A stretch of DNA of 64,000 nt from Thermohalobaculum sp039816045 (GCA_039816045.1 JBCBYB010000005.1:1-64000), one strand, 5' to 3'. Shown: positions 17,701-25,522, counted from the first letter of the stretch. Program-made: numbers and translations. Notes: generated by a model from the sequence alone, not told the origin.

Positions 17701-17874
17701 ACCGAGGCCCAGGCAAAGTTCCTGATCCCCATGGCGGTGTCCCTCGGCTACGGTATCCTCTTCGCGACGGCCATCGTGCTGCTGCTGATCCCGGCGCTCT
17801 ATCTGGTGTTGGAGGATCTGCGTTGGCTCGCCAACCCGCCGAAAGGCGCGCGTCGGGCCTTGCCCGCGGAGTGA
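14755..17874 (+). CDS. RND-family efflux pump (AcrB-like)
   Basis: 1039 residues, full length for an HAE-type RND transporter. It shows the first membrane segment near 25, a large periplasmic loop, the TM4 motif GIVVDDAIVVGENIYEYME with paired Asp needed for proton transfer, a second periplasmic loop and TM8-12 ending ALYLVLEDLRWL. It takes substrates from the inner membrane or periplasm and passes them to an outer-membrane channel, driven by proton entry. The substrate cannot be told from sequence. It overlaps its adaptor gene by four bases, so both are made from one mRNA. No regulator gene is adjacent. Confidence 0.93.
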   Translation: MTARLRATGPISWMARHGVAPNLLMLILVVGGLLLATRITQEVFPSYDTDTVSISVALPGATPAEVEQSVVLAIEEALGGIEGIDKLTATASEGSASVIAELDPGENRQRLYNDIAQEIDRITTFPEDAEEPQVRLVVPRRQVIELQVYGAADPQSLRMAAEQVRGGLLLTDGISQVDINAERALEIHVEIPQGVLRAQDLTLEDVARVVRQSALDRSGGTIETAGGDLLIRLADRRDQVEEFAEIPLVADARGPLLRLGDVATIRRGFAESDKEARFNSEPAIQLDVFRVGEETPISVSDTVAAALPGLRAALPQGIDIAVTDDDAEIYKGRLHLLLRNGFIGLVLVLLVLSLFLEYRLAFWVAVGIPTAFLGTFLFLPSTGASVNMVTMFAFILALGIVVDDAIVVGENIYEYMERGMGRLEAAIQGARDIAVPLAFSILTNIVAFLPLLMVPGGFGKFFVWIPIVVSVAFLLSWIEALFVLPAHLAAVKARGEDHEPNQLERVQRRFAAGLDWVIRWLYGPLLRVALSWRYATVALMIGAMLIVLAYPLSGRMGFSLFPPVPRDVSRLSITLPVGAPVETARAVETRIAAAAQRVIEANGGEALGRGVHATIDDTRVVVRAYLQPPGVRPISTAEFTRLWRAEVSEIPEARAFRYISSFGGPGEAAGVEVQLSHADPDILAAAAQRLAAELAQLRAVQDPDDGYTPGKRQLEFTLTEGGRALGLTSEAVGAQVRAAFFGVEALAQQEGRNEVTVRVRLPEAERRSEADIEELLIRTPDGGEVPLFQIAEVTRSRADARISREEGRRIVTVSAEIEPEEMSNRITAALTDTILPALKADVPGLGSRFGGRQETQRKTLQSFTQVSVPLTLILMYALLAIPFRSYIQPAIVMMAIPFGAVGAILGHMVMDMGLSIVSIFGIIALAGVVINAAIVMIDYANRARETGIAAAEAIWLAGVRRFRPILLTTLTTFGGLAPMIFETEAQAKFLIPMAVSLGYGILFATAIVLLLIPALYLVLEDLRWLANPPKGARRALPAE

Positions 17875-17918
17875 TCGGCAAGTGCGTTCACTGGTGCCCT
17901 TGGCGCACAACTGCAGAG

Positions 17919-17936
17919 ATGTCATAGAACTGTCAT
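17919..17936 (+). promoter_or_regulatory. Pho box (PhoB binding site) at the CYTH-CHAD start
   Basis: The 18 bases ATGTCATAGAACTGTCAT hold two TGTCAT repeats 11 bases apart with an A-rich spacer. This differs little from the Pho box CTGTCATAWAWCTGTCAY. The right repeat includes the first two bases of the annotated ATG at 17935. The placement is odd for an activator, which usually sits about 10 bases before the -10 box. Confidence 0.65.
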
Positions 17937-19482
17937 GAAAGAGATCGAACTGAAACTCCTGGTGGACGAAGGCATGGCCGAGCGGCTTCACCGCTCGCCG
18001 GTCGTCACCCAGTTTGCCGAGGGCGAGCCCCGCACAGCCCGGCTCCGCACCATCTATCTGGATACCCCCACGCAGACCCTCGCCGATGCCGGCATCGCGC
18101 TCCGCGTCCGCAGCGAGGGCGACGGTTGGTGGCAGTCGATCAAGGCCCGCAAGCGGATGGAGGCAGGTCTCAGTGAAGCGACCGAGAGCGAGGCCCCCCT
18201 GCCCGGCCCGGTCCCCGACCTCGAGCGGGTCGAGAGCCCAGAGCTGCGCGAGGCGCTCACCCAGGCCCTTGGAACGGCCCCGGCAGAGCCTCTCTTCGAG
18301 ACCGAGGTCACCCGCACGATCAGGCGCTTGTCCCTGCCATCGGGGACGGTGGAACTGGCCGTGGACATCGGCCGCATCAGCGCGGGGGAGCGCGAGGGCC
18401 GCTTGGTCGAAGCGGAGCTGGAGCTGGTCTCAGGCTCCCCACGCGCGGTGTTCGAAGCGGCCCGACGGCTGTTCCCGGACGGTGGCGCACGGCTCTCGAC
18501 GCTCAGCAAGGCGGACCGCGGCGCGCTGCTGCTCTCGGCCGGGACGATCGAGGCCGATTCGAGCCCAAGGCTTGCCAAGGTTGCGGCGATTGAGCCCGGC
18601 TGGACCGCAGAGCGGGCGGCCCATGCGGTGCTGTCGGAATGCCAGGCCCAGATCGCGGCCAATCTGGCGGCGGTGCTGAACAGTGACGATCCGGAAGGAC
18701 CGCACCAGCTCCGGGTCGGGCTGCGCCGGCTGCGCTCGGCGTTTCTGGTCTTCGCGCCGGCCCTTGGCGGGCCCGAGCGGGACCGACTCGACAACGAAGC
18801 CCGCTGGCTCAGCCATGAGGTCGGTCGGCTGCGCGACCTGGATGTGGCCCGCACGGATATCCTTGAGCCCGAGATCGACGAAGGGATGGGCGCATTCGGG
18901 TTCGAAGCCCTGGCCGAGCGCGTGCGCGCCCAGGCCGACACCTGCCGGGCGGAGCTTCGCGAATGTCTGGCCGGCGGGCGGGTCTTTGCCTTCCTGCTCG
19001 ATCTCGGGGCGTTCATCGCCGCCCGCGGCTGGCTGGATCCGGCCGACTGGGACCAGACGGCGCGGCTTGCGATGCCCGCAGAACAGGCGCTTGGAGCGGC
19101 GCTGGACGAACGCCTCACCCGCTCGGAGCGCAAAGGGCAACGGATCGCGGGGCTGTCCATCGAGAGCCGGCACGATCTCCGCCGGGAGCTGAAGAAGCTG
19201 CGCTATGCCGTCGAGTTCGCCGCCCCTCTCTGGCCGGAGAAGACGGTGCGCCCGTTCTTGAAGCGGTTGAAGGAGCTGCAGGAGATCTTCGGCGATCTGA
19301 ACGACCTCGCAATGGCGGAGATGCTGTTCCTCGCGCCCGACGGGCCCGTCGGCAACGATGCGCCGGCAGCGCGCGCGGCTGGCTTTGTCATCGGGGTGCG
19401 GACCGAGCGGGCGCGGCGGTCTTGGGAGGATGCGAAGGGGCTCTGGAAGGCGTTCACCGGCACCAAACCCTTTTGGCGGTGA
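17935..19482 (+). CDS. CYTH-CHAD domain protein (inorganic triphosphatase type)
   Basis: 515 residues in two domains. Residues 1-200 are CYTH: the ExExK signature (KEIELKL) is at 2-8, followed by RLRTIYLDTPTQTL, ALRVRSEGDGW and ELELVSG. Tunnel-fold CYTH enzymes cleave inorganic triphosphate with metal ions. Residues about 220-510 are CHAD, with HQLRVGLRRLRSAF and HDLRRELKKLRYAVEFAAPL carrying the conserved His and basic residues that bind polyphosphate. This is the layout of E. coli YgiF. ATG at 17935 is required to keep the ExExK motif. A Pho box over the start suggests a link to phosphate supply. The next gene converges from the other strand. Confidence 0.9.
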   Translation: MKEIELKLLVDEGMAERLHRSPVVTQFAEGEPRTARLRTIYLDTPTQTLADAGIALRVRSEGDGWWQSIKARKRMEAGLSEATESEAPLPGPVPDLERVESPELREALTQALGTAPAEPLFETEVTRTIRRLSLPSGTVELAVDIGRISAGEREGRLVEAELELVSGSPRAVFEAARRLFPDGGARLSTLSKADRGALLLSAGTIEADSSPRLAKVAAIEPGWTAERAAHAVLSECQAQIAANLAAVLNSDDPEGPHQLRVGLRRLRSAFLVFAPALGGPERDRLDNEARWLSHEVGRLRDLDVARTDILEPEIDEGMGAFGFEALAERVRAQADTCRAELRECLAGGRVFAFLLDLGAFIAARGWLDPADWDQTARLAMPAEQALGAALDERLTRSERKGQRIAGLSIESRHDLRRELKKLRYAVEFAAPLWPEKTVRPFLKRLKELQEIFGDLNDLAMAEMLFLAPDGPVGNDAPAARAAGFVIGVRTERARRSWEDAKGLWKAFTGTKPFWR

Positions 19483-19500
19483 TGCGGGTCCGCATGTCCG

Positions 19501-19551
19501 GGGGGCCCGGCACACGCTCCCGCCCACCCATCCCGCGCGCGCCGGGCCCCC
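19501..19551. terminator. Long-armed hairpin between convergent genes (C-rich loop)
   Basis: GGGGGCCCGGC (19501-19511) pairs perfectly with GCCGGGCCCCC (19541-19551) across a 29-base loop holding CCCGCCCACCCATCCC. It lies between the CYTH-CHAD gene and rng, which end facing each other, so it can serve both. Its loop shares CCCACCCATC with the element at 51267. Confidence 0.6.
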
Positions 19552-19557
19552 TGCGCG

Positions 19558-20592
19558 TCAGTCCAAGAGCTGTGCGAGCGGGCGGCGTTCACGTTTGCGG
19601 GTGAGCTCCAGCAGGCCGAGCGGGGTCCAGCCGGCGATGGTGGTCTCGACCGGGTCGCGGCGGAGCGCTGTTTTGAGCGTGTCCTGGATGCGCTTTCGAT
19701 CCCGCTTCGGCAGGGGCGCCCAGTCGATCACGACGATCCCGCCGAGGCCACGCAGGCGCAGCTGGCGGGGGATCTCGCGGGCGGCCTCGAGATTGGCCGT
19801 GAGCGCGTCCCCGCTTTGGAACCCTCCGCCGGTGTTCACATCGACCGCGACCAGCGCCGCCGTCGCCTCCACCGAAAGCCAGCCACCCGACCGCAGCGCC
19901 GCCCGAGGGCTGCGCAGACGGTCGATCTCGTCCCAGACACCTTGGGTTTCGAACGCCCCCGCCACCTCGGAGGGCACACCGTCCCACTCACGCAGCGCCT
20001 CTTGGCGTGCCGTGGCGGTGTAGACCGGTCCGTCGCCCTCTGCCGCCTCGACCCGGTCCCGGTCGGCAAGCAGGGCCTTCACCTCGTCGCTCAGGGCAGT
20101 TGGCGCTGACTGCGCCGCCGCACTGCGCAGGATCAGACCGGTCTCCGGATCGGCGCCCTGATCGGCCAGCGCCTGTTCGGCCACCGCAAGCAAGCGCGCG
20201 CGCTCCTCAGGGTCCTTGATCTGGCGCGAGAGGTTGATCCCCGGCGCATGGGGCGTGTGGATCGCGTAGCGGCCCTTGTAGAGCGGGCGCGCGGTGACGG
20301 GGACGGCCTTGTCCGGCTCGGCATAGCCCGTGACCTGGACCAACAACCGGTCCCCCTCGCGCCGGCCCTTGGCCTCTCGCAGATAGCCCATCGCTTCGCC
20401 CATTCGGACAAAGGCTGCACCTTGCTTGGGCACCAGACGGTCCACACGGGCCCGGTAGATCTCGCCCGGAACAGGGGTAGCGTCGCCTTGGGGCGGGTCG
20501 ATCAGCAGATCCTCGAGCCGCCCGTCGACCATCAGCGCCGCGGCCTGCTGACCGCCGGGCAGCCGGTCGATCAGGATCACGCGGCCCGTCAC
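19558..20592 (-). CDS. rng: Ribonuclease E/G family protein (short form)
   Basis: 344 residues, shorter than E. coli RNase G (489). An S1-like part is near the N-terminus (EIYRARVDRLVPKQGAAFVRMG). The catalytic DNase-I-like part has ALVAVDVNTGGG with one metal-binding Asp and VVIDWAPLPKRDRK with the second. The zinc-link cysteines of the classic enzyme are absent. RNase E/G enzymes process rRNA and begin mRNA decay. GTG start overlaps the maf stop (GTGA), so the gene belongs to the hisD-to-rng operon. The short form is common in this group as far as I recall. Confidence 0.85.
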   Translation of the reverse strand: MTGRVILIDRLPGGQQAAALMVDGRLEDLLIDPPQGDATPVPGEIYRARVDRLVPKQGAAFVRMGEAMGYLREAKGRREGDRLLVQVTGYAEPDKAVPVTARPLYKGRYAIHTPHAPGINLSRQIKDPEERARLLAVAEQALADQGADPETGLILRSAAAQSAPTALSDEVKALLADRDRVEAAEGDGPVYTATARQEALREWDGVPSEVAGAFETQGVWDEIDRLRSPRAALRSGGWLSVEATAALVAVDVNTGGGFQSGDALTANLEAAREIPRQLRLRGLGGIVVIDWAPLPKRDRKRIQDTLKTALRRDPVETTIAGWTPLGLLELTRKRERRPLAQLLD

Positions 20593-21179
20593 GCTGGCGC
20601 GCCCTCATAGCTCACCGGATAGCCGGCACCGATGAGGAGGTTGGCCGTCTCGGTCAGCGGAAGGCCCACGACGCCGGTATAGCTGCCGAGGATCTCCGGC
20701 ACGAACGCCGCCGCGATCCCCTGGATGGCATAGCCGCCTGCTTTGCCCTGCCACTCACCGGAGCGGATATAGGCGGAGATCTCGGCATCCGAGAGGCGCT
20801 TGACCTTCACCCGCGTCTCGACCGTGCGCTGGCGCACCTGCCCGCCACCGATGAGGCAGACCGCCGTCATCACCCGGTGCCGACGCCCGGAGAGCAGATG
20901 GAGGAAACCGACCGCCTCCGCCGCATCCACCGGTTTGCCGAGGATCCGCCGGCCGCAGGCGACCACCGTGTCGGCCCCGAGCACCAGCGCCTCCGGGTGC
21001 GCAGCGGCCACAACCTTGGCCTTGCCGACCGCCAGCCGCTCCGCATAGGGGCGCGGCAGCTCTCCCGGCACCGGCGTCTCGTCGATATCAGCAGGGACAA
21101 CCGCATCGGGGACCACCCCGATCTGCGCCAAGAGCGCGCGCCTCCGCGGCGAGGCGGAGGCCAGCACAAGCGGTGTCAC
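20589..21179 (-). CDS. maf: Maf-family nucleotide pyrophosphatase
   Basis: 196 residues. The Maf signature LVLASASPRRRALLAQIG is at 4-21, GADTVVACGRRILGKP near 70 and GKAGGYAIQG near 145. Maf proteins hydrolyse modified or canonical nucleoside triphosphates to monophosphates and were first tied to septum inhibition in Bacillus. GTG start overlaps the infA stop (GTGA), and the stop overlaps rng. The infA-maf-rng order is standard in this group. Confidence 0.93.
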   Translation of the reverse strand: MTPLVLASASPRRRALLAQIGVVPDAVVPADIDETPVPGELPRPYAERLAVGKAKVVAAAHPEALVLGADTVVACGRRILGKPVDAAEAVGFLHLLSGRRHRVMTAVCLIGGGQVRQRTVETRVKVKRLSDAEISAYIRSGEWQGKAGGYAIQGIAAAFVPEILGSYTGVVGLPLTETANLLIGAGYPVSYEGAPA

Positions 21180-21394
21180 TTGAAGCGGTAGGTGATCCGG
21201 CCTTTGGTCAGGTCATAAGGCGTCATTTCGACCTGCACCTTATCGCCGGCGAGAACCCGGATCCGGTTCTTGCGCATCTTGCCCGCGGTGTGGGCAATGA
21301 TCTCGTGGCCATTCTCGAGCTTGACCCGGAAGGTTGCGTTCGGCAGCAGCTCGGTCACGACCCCGGGGAATTCAAGCGTCTCTTCCTTGGCCAT
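21176..21394 (-). CDS. infA: Translation initiation factor IF-1
   Basis: 72 residues, the standard length, beginning MAKEETLEFPGVV and carrying the S1/OB-fold core NATFRVKLENGHEIIAHTAG, KMRKNRIRVLAGDKV and a YDLTKGRITYRFK end. IF-1 binds the A site of the 30S subunit during initiation. A GAGGGAGA site lies before the ATG. It is the first of three overlapping genes (infA-maf-rng). Confidence 0.98.
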   Translation of the reverse strand: MAKEETLEFPGVVTELLPNATFRVKLENGHEIIAHTAGKMRKNRIRVLAGDKVQVEMTPYDLTKGRITYRFK

Positions 21395-21466
21395 GCATTC
21401 TCCCTCAGGCGGTGGAACGGCGCGGAAAATGGGCCGAACCGCAGAGAAATGCAAGGGGGGCGGGTG

Positions 21467-21748
21467 TCAGGAGCCTGCACGCGTGCGCTCGGCGCGGCAG
21501 ATCGCAGGCACCAAGGCGCGGTGCTGCAGCGCCAAACGGAGCCCGCGGACGATCACATAGGTCGCGGCCGCCATCAGCATCGCTGCGGGCACCGCTGGGG
21601 TCTCGGCAAAAGCCGCAGCGACCGGCCAGGCGAGGCCATCCGATGCGGCCAGGAGGGCAACATCGATGCCCTCATGGGAATGGCTGGGCGGAGCGATCTC
21701 CGCGAGGTCGCCACGGGGAAGAGCGGTGCTTAGGGACGCTGTGAACAT
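21467..21748 (-). CDS. Small uncharacterised protein upstream of infA
   Basis: 93 residues, not recognised. The middle (about 40-65) is hydrophobic enough for one membrane segment (PVAAAFAETPAVPAAMLMAAATYVIV) and the C-terminus is Arg-rich. Codon use looks like that of its neighbours but conservation cannot be judged here. Relatives, as I recall, often have a low-molecular-weight tyrosine phosphatase gene at this place; this protein has no CX5R motif. It could be a real small membrane protein or a chance reading frame. Confidence 0.35.
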   Translation of the reverse strand: MFTASLSTALPRGDLAEIAPPSHSHEGIDVALLAASDGLAWPVAAAFAETPAVPAAMLMAAATYVIVRGLRLALQHRALVPAICRAERTRAGS

Positions 21749-21874
21749 CGGGCCATCTCCAACGCGATCTGTGTTGCGAGGACAATAGCGTCCCCGGTGA
21801 CGCGGGAGATGGACGGCTTCGGGACCCGTCTGCCCTGATGCGAGAAGACCGCCCCAAATCGGGACAGTCGCGGC

Positions 21875-22366
21875 TTACGCTCCGGTCGGCCGGGCGGTCA
21901 GCGCGCAGATCACCGTGAAGAGACGCCGCGCCGTCGCGTGATCGAGACGGGCCGCAGGCTCCAGCCGCCGCGCGATGAGAGCGGCACCGTCATCGTGGAT
22001 CGCCTTACGGTCGCTGTCGATCGCTTCGATCTCGGCCGGGGGAAGCTTACGCACGGCCCCGAAATAGCGCTCGCAGATCGCGGTGTAGTCCTCGACCGCC
22101 TCTCTCAAGGCCGAGGGCGGCATCGAGATACTCGCGACCGGCGCGCCCAGGGCATCCGCGATCTCAAACACCACGCCCCGCTCGGTGCGCGTGATCAACA
22201 GGCGAAACGGCCCGGATGCTTCGGCAATGGGGCGAAAGTGGTTCTCCTCACGCAGATCATAGAGCGCGACGTCGAGCTCCTGCTGCATCTCCGGCGAGCG
22301 GGGCGGCGCGGCCGCGTCTTCCAGCAACACTTCGGCCAGCCGATCGGTGGATGAGAACCCGCTCAT
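21875..22366 (-). CDS. UPF0262 family protein
   Basis: 163 residues. It fits the UPF0262 family found almost only in alphaproteobacteria: DVALYDLREENHFRPI, then PFRLLITRTERGVVFEIAD, LREAVEDYTAICERYF and IHDDGA. Function is not known. The ATG overlaps the hisD stop (ATGA), so the two are made from one mRNA; the hisD-UPF0262 pair is conserved in this group. Confidence 0.88.
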   Translation of the reverse strand: MSGFSSTDRLAEVLLEDAAAPPRSPEMQQELDVALYDLREENHFRPIAEASGPFRLLITRTERGVVFEIADALGAPVASISMPPSALREAVEDYTAICERYFGAVRKLPPAEIEAIDSDRKAIHDDGAALIARRLEPAARLDHATARRLFTVICALTARPTGA

Positions 22367-23661
22367 TCTGCGCCCTCCCTGCGAAGGGCAACCGACAGCC
22401 CGTGCGCGTCGAGCCCTTCCGATGCCGCCAGGGTCTCTGCGGCAGGGCCGAGTGCCGCGAGGGCCGGTGCCGAGAGCCGCGCCGTGGTCGTCCGCTTCAG
22501 AAAATCGAGGACCGAGAGCCCTGAGGAGAACCGTGCCGAGCCCGCCGTCGGCAGCACGTGGTTCGGCCCTCCGACATAGTCGCCGATCGCCTCGGGTGTG
22601 TGCCGGCCAAGGAAGACCGCGCCTGCATGGCGGATCTCGGAGAGCAGTGCCTCGGGATGGGCTACGCAGAGCTCCAGATGCTCGGGCGCGATCCGGTTGG
22701 CGAGGTCAGCCCCATCGGCGAGCGTCTCGACGGTGATCACCGCGCCATAGGCGCGCCAGCTCGCCCCAGCGATGGCCCCGCGCGGCAGCGCCTGGAGCCG
22801 GCGTTCGACCGCCTGCTCGACCGCAGCTCCGAAGGCCGCGTCATCGGTGATCAGGATCGACTGGGCGCGCTCGTCATGCTCGGCCTGCGCCAGCAGATCC
22901 ACCGCCACCCAGTTGGGATCGTTGTCCTTGTCGGCGATCACCAGCACTTCGGAAGGCCCGGCGATCATGTCGATCCCGACCCGGCCGAAGACCTGGCGCT
23001 TGGCCTCGGCGACATAGGCGTTCCCGGGCCCCGTGATCTTGTCCACCCGCGGGATCGGCCCCGCGCCGTAGGCCAAGGCCGCCACCGCCTGGGCACCGCC
23101 GATGCGGAAGACCCGGTCGACCCCGGCGATCTTTGCGGCCAGCAGCACCGCTGGGTTGACCGTACCGTCGGGCGTCGGCGCGCAAACCACCAGATCGCGC
23201 ACCCCTGCCACCCGCGCCGGGATCGCATTCATCAGCACGCTCGACGGATAGGAGGCCAGCCCCCCCGGCACATAGAGCCCAGCCGCATCCACAGGCGACC
23301 AGCGCCAGCCGAGGGTCGCGCCCTCGGGGTCCGTCCACTCGGCGTTCTCGGGCATCTGGCGGACGTGATAGGCGCGGATCCTGTCCGCCGCGAGCTCGAG
23401 CGCCCGGCGCACATCCTCCGGCACCTCGGCAGAGGCCGCATCGATCTCCTCAGGCGTGAAGGCGAGCGTCTCCGCCGTCGCCTCCCATCGGTCGAACATC
23501 CGGGTGCGCTCCACCACGGCCGCAACACCCCGCGCGCGCACATCGGCGATGATGTCCGTCACCACATCGCGCACATCTGCGCCCGCCGCCCGCTCATCGG
23601 AGAGCAGGCGTGCGAAGGCGTCTTCGAAATCCGGCGCAGTGCGGTCCAGCATCATCGCCAT
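22363..23661 (-). CDS. hisD: Histidinol dehydrogenase
   Basis: 432 residues, full length. It makes histidine from histidinol in two NAD-dependent steps with one zinc ion. Key stretches are VPGGLASYPSSVLMNAIPA, KITGPGNAYVAEAKRQVFG, IDMIAGPSEVLVIAD and LLAQAEHDERAQSILIT with the zinc-binding Gln and His, and APEHLEL with the catalytic Glu-His pair. Start ATG at 23661 is chosen because GGGGGA lies about 8 bases upstream; 23655 or 23652 would also work. It heads the minus-strand operon through UPF0262 and probably on to infA-maf-rng. Confidence 0.95.
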   Translation of the reverse strand: MAMMLDRTAPDFEDAFARLLSDERAAGADVRDVVTDIIADVRARGVAAVVERTRMFDRWEATAETLAFTPEEIDAASAEVPEDVRRALELAADRIRAYHVRQMPENAEWTDPEGATLGWRWSPVDAAGLYVPGGLASYPSSVLMNAIPARVAGVRDLVVCAPTPDGTVNPAVLLAAKIAGVDRVFRIGGAQAVAALAYGAGPIPRVDKITGPGNAYVAEAKRQVFGRVGIDMIAGPSEVLVIADKDNDPNWVAVDLLAQAEHDERAQSILITDDAAFGAAVEQAVERRLQALPRGAIAGASWRAYGAVITVETLADGADLANRIAPEHLELCVAHPEALLSEIRHAGAVFLGRHTPEAIGDYVGGPNHVLPTAGSARFSSGLSVLDFLKRTTTARLSAPALAALGPAAETLAASEGLDAHGLSVALRREGAE

Positions 23662-23792
23662 TGGCGGTCCCCCATTTGCCGACGGATCGGCTAGCACGGC
23701 AGTGCAGCATGCGGCAAGGCGACCTGTGCGCACCGGGCTCGCCAAACGTCCCCAAGTGTCCTAGAGGGGGCGGATTGGTGACGGGAGACAGC

Positions 23793-24593
23793 ATGGGAAC
23801 GGACATCTCGGAGATCGAGGACGAGATCGGGCGGCTCGCCCTCGCGGCGGGACGGGCGATCATGGCGGTCTATGAGAGCGGCGATCTCGGCACGCAGGCC
23901 AAGGCAGATAATAGCCCAGTCACGGAGGCGGATCTGGCCGCGGACCGGCTCATCGCTGCCGGGCTGAACGCAGCGTTCCCGGAGATCCCGGCCGTCACCG
24001 AGGAGCAGGCCGAGAGCCATGCCCAAGGGGCGGCGGAGCGGTACTTCCTTGTCGACCCGCTCGACGGCACCAAGGAGTTCGTGCAACGCCGCGGCGATTT
24101 CACGGTGAACATCGCGCTGATCCAAGCTGGCGAGCCGGTTGCCGGCGTTGTGTATGCCCCGGCGCGCGGACGTTTGTTCGCGACCCGGTCCGGTGAGGCC
24201 GTGGAATGCCTCGTGGACAGCGAGGGCGTCGCCGGGCCACCCCGTTCGATCCAGGTGGCAACGCCGGATCCGGAGGCCCTTCGGGTCGTGGCATCCAAAT
24301 CTCACCGGGACGCGGCGACGGATGCGTATATCGCGCGCTATCCCGTGGCGGAGTTCAAATCGGCCGGGTCCTCGCTGAAGTTCTGTCTGCTCGCGGCGGG
24401 AGAGGCGGATTTCTATCCCCGTCTCGGACGCACGATGGAATGGGACACGGCCGCGGGCCATGCGGTGCTGAAGGCGGCGGGGGGCACGGTCCTGCGGTTC
24501 GAGGATCATGCGCCCTTTGCCTATGGCAAGCCCGGTTGGGGGAACGGCTTCTTCCTCGCCCTAGCCCCCGGCGTCGCCCTGGTGGCACCATGA
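23793..24593 (+). CDS. cysQ: Inositol-monophosphatase family enzyme, CysQ type
   Basis: 266 residues. Metal-binding motifs are EEQAES near 78, DPLDGTKEFVQRRGDF near 92 and WDTAAGHAVLKAAGG near 220. The extended TKEFV form is typical of 3'(2'),5'-bisphosphate nucleotidase, which recycles the PAP made during sulfate assimilation. ATG at 23793 follows GGGAG by seven bases; a GTG 15 bases earlier is less likely. The stop overlaps the next gene (ATGA). It is divergent from hisD. Confidence 0.88.
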   Translation: MGTDISEIEDEIGRLALAAGRAIMAVYESGDLGTQAKADNSPVTEADLAADRLIAAGLNAAFPEIPAVTEEQAESHAQGAAERYFLVDPLDGTKEFVQRRGDFTVNIALIQAGEPVAGVVYAPARGRLFATRSGEAVECLVDSEGVAGPPRSIQVATPDPEALRVVASKSHRDAATDAYIARYPVAEFKSAGSSLKFCLLAAGEADFYPRLGRTMEWDTAAGHAVLKAAGGTVLRFEDHAPFAYGKPGWGNGFFLALAPGVALVAP

Positions 24594-25390
24594 GCGTCGC
24601 GCTGTTGATCCCGGCACGCTATGCGTCCTCGCGGTTTCCGGGTAAGCCGCTGGCCCCGCTCAAAGGCGCGACAGGGGTGGCGAAATCCCTGGTCCAGCGG
24701 AGTTGGGAGGCGGCAATCGCCATCCCCGGCATCGACCATGTGGCCGTGGCGACCGATGACGATCGCATCGCCGAGGCCGTCCAGGCCTTTGGCGGGACGG
24801 TTGCGATGACCTCCGAGACCTGCCGCAACGGGACCGAACGGTGCGCCGAAGCCGTGGCGACCCTCGATCCGAAGCCGGACATCGTCGTGAACCTGCAAGG
24901 CGACGCGCCCTTGACCCCGCCTTGGTTCGTCGAGGCGCTTGTGGCCGCCATGCGCGCCGCTCCGGCGATGGCGGTCGCCACCCCTGTGCTCCGCTGCGAC
25001 CACGCCTCGCTCGCCCGCTTCCGGGCCGACCGCCGCGCCGGCCGCGTTGGGGCAACCACAGCGGTCTTCGGCCGTGACGGCCGCGCGCTCTATTTCTCGA
25101 AAGAGGTGATCCCGTTCCTGCCGGGCGAGCCGACCCCCGGCGCGCCGGTCCCGGTGTTTCACCATGTGGGCTGTTACGCCTACCGGCCCGACGCGCTCGC
25201 GGCCTATGTCGCGGCCGGGGAAACCCCGCTCGAGCAGCTCGAAGGGCTGGAGCAGCTCCGCTTCCTGGAGACGGGAACGGCGGTGCACTGTGTCGAAGTC
25301 GAGGCACGCGGGGCCGAGTTCTGGGAGCTCAACAACCCCGAGGACACGCCCACTGTCGAGGCCGCGCTGGCCGCCCGAGGCCTCGAATAG
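24590..25390 (+). CDS. kdsB: 3-deoxy-manno-octulosonate cytidylyltransferase (KdsB-like)
   Basis: 266 residues. The N-terminal nucleotide loop is LLIPARYASSRFPGKPLA, followed by VAVATDDDRIAEAV, HVGCYAYRPDAL and LEQLEGLEQLRFLE, all KdsB-type. The usual GDEP motif reads GDAP (VVNLQGDAPLTPP), so Ala replaces Glu. KdsB activates Kdo with CTP for lipopolysaccharide; a related ulosonic acid is possible given the change. It is coupled to cysQ by a four-base overlap and precedes galU, so it fits an envelope-sugar block. Confidence 0.78.
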   Translation: MSVALLIPARYASSRFPGKPLAPLKGATGVAKSLVQRSWEAAIAIPGIDHVAVATDDDRIAEAVQAFGGTVAMTSETCRNGTERCAEAVATLDPKPDIVVNLQGDAPLTPPWFVEALVAAMRAAPAMAVATPVLRCDHASLARFRADRRAGRVGATTAVFGRDGRALYFSKEVIPFLPGEPTPGAPVPVFHHVGCYAYRPDALAAYVAAGETPLEQLEGLEQLRFLETGTAVHCVEVEARGAEFWELNNPEDTPTVEAALAARGLE

Positions 25391-25522
25391 GGCAATCCGG
25401 TGTCAAGCGACGGGATCATGGCTAGTTTGCGTTAACCATTCGGTCGCATTCTGTCACAGAACCGCCCCAAGTGGGGTATAGAGCTTGCTAGACGCAGGTT
25501 TTGCAGCTGGGAGACCATCATT

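Noticed and set aside
25441..25458. A possible Pho box upstream of galU (CTGTCAC at 25451)
   Set aside because: The second repeat 11 bases away does not match; only one half-site is present.
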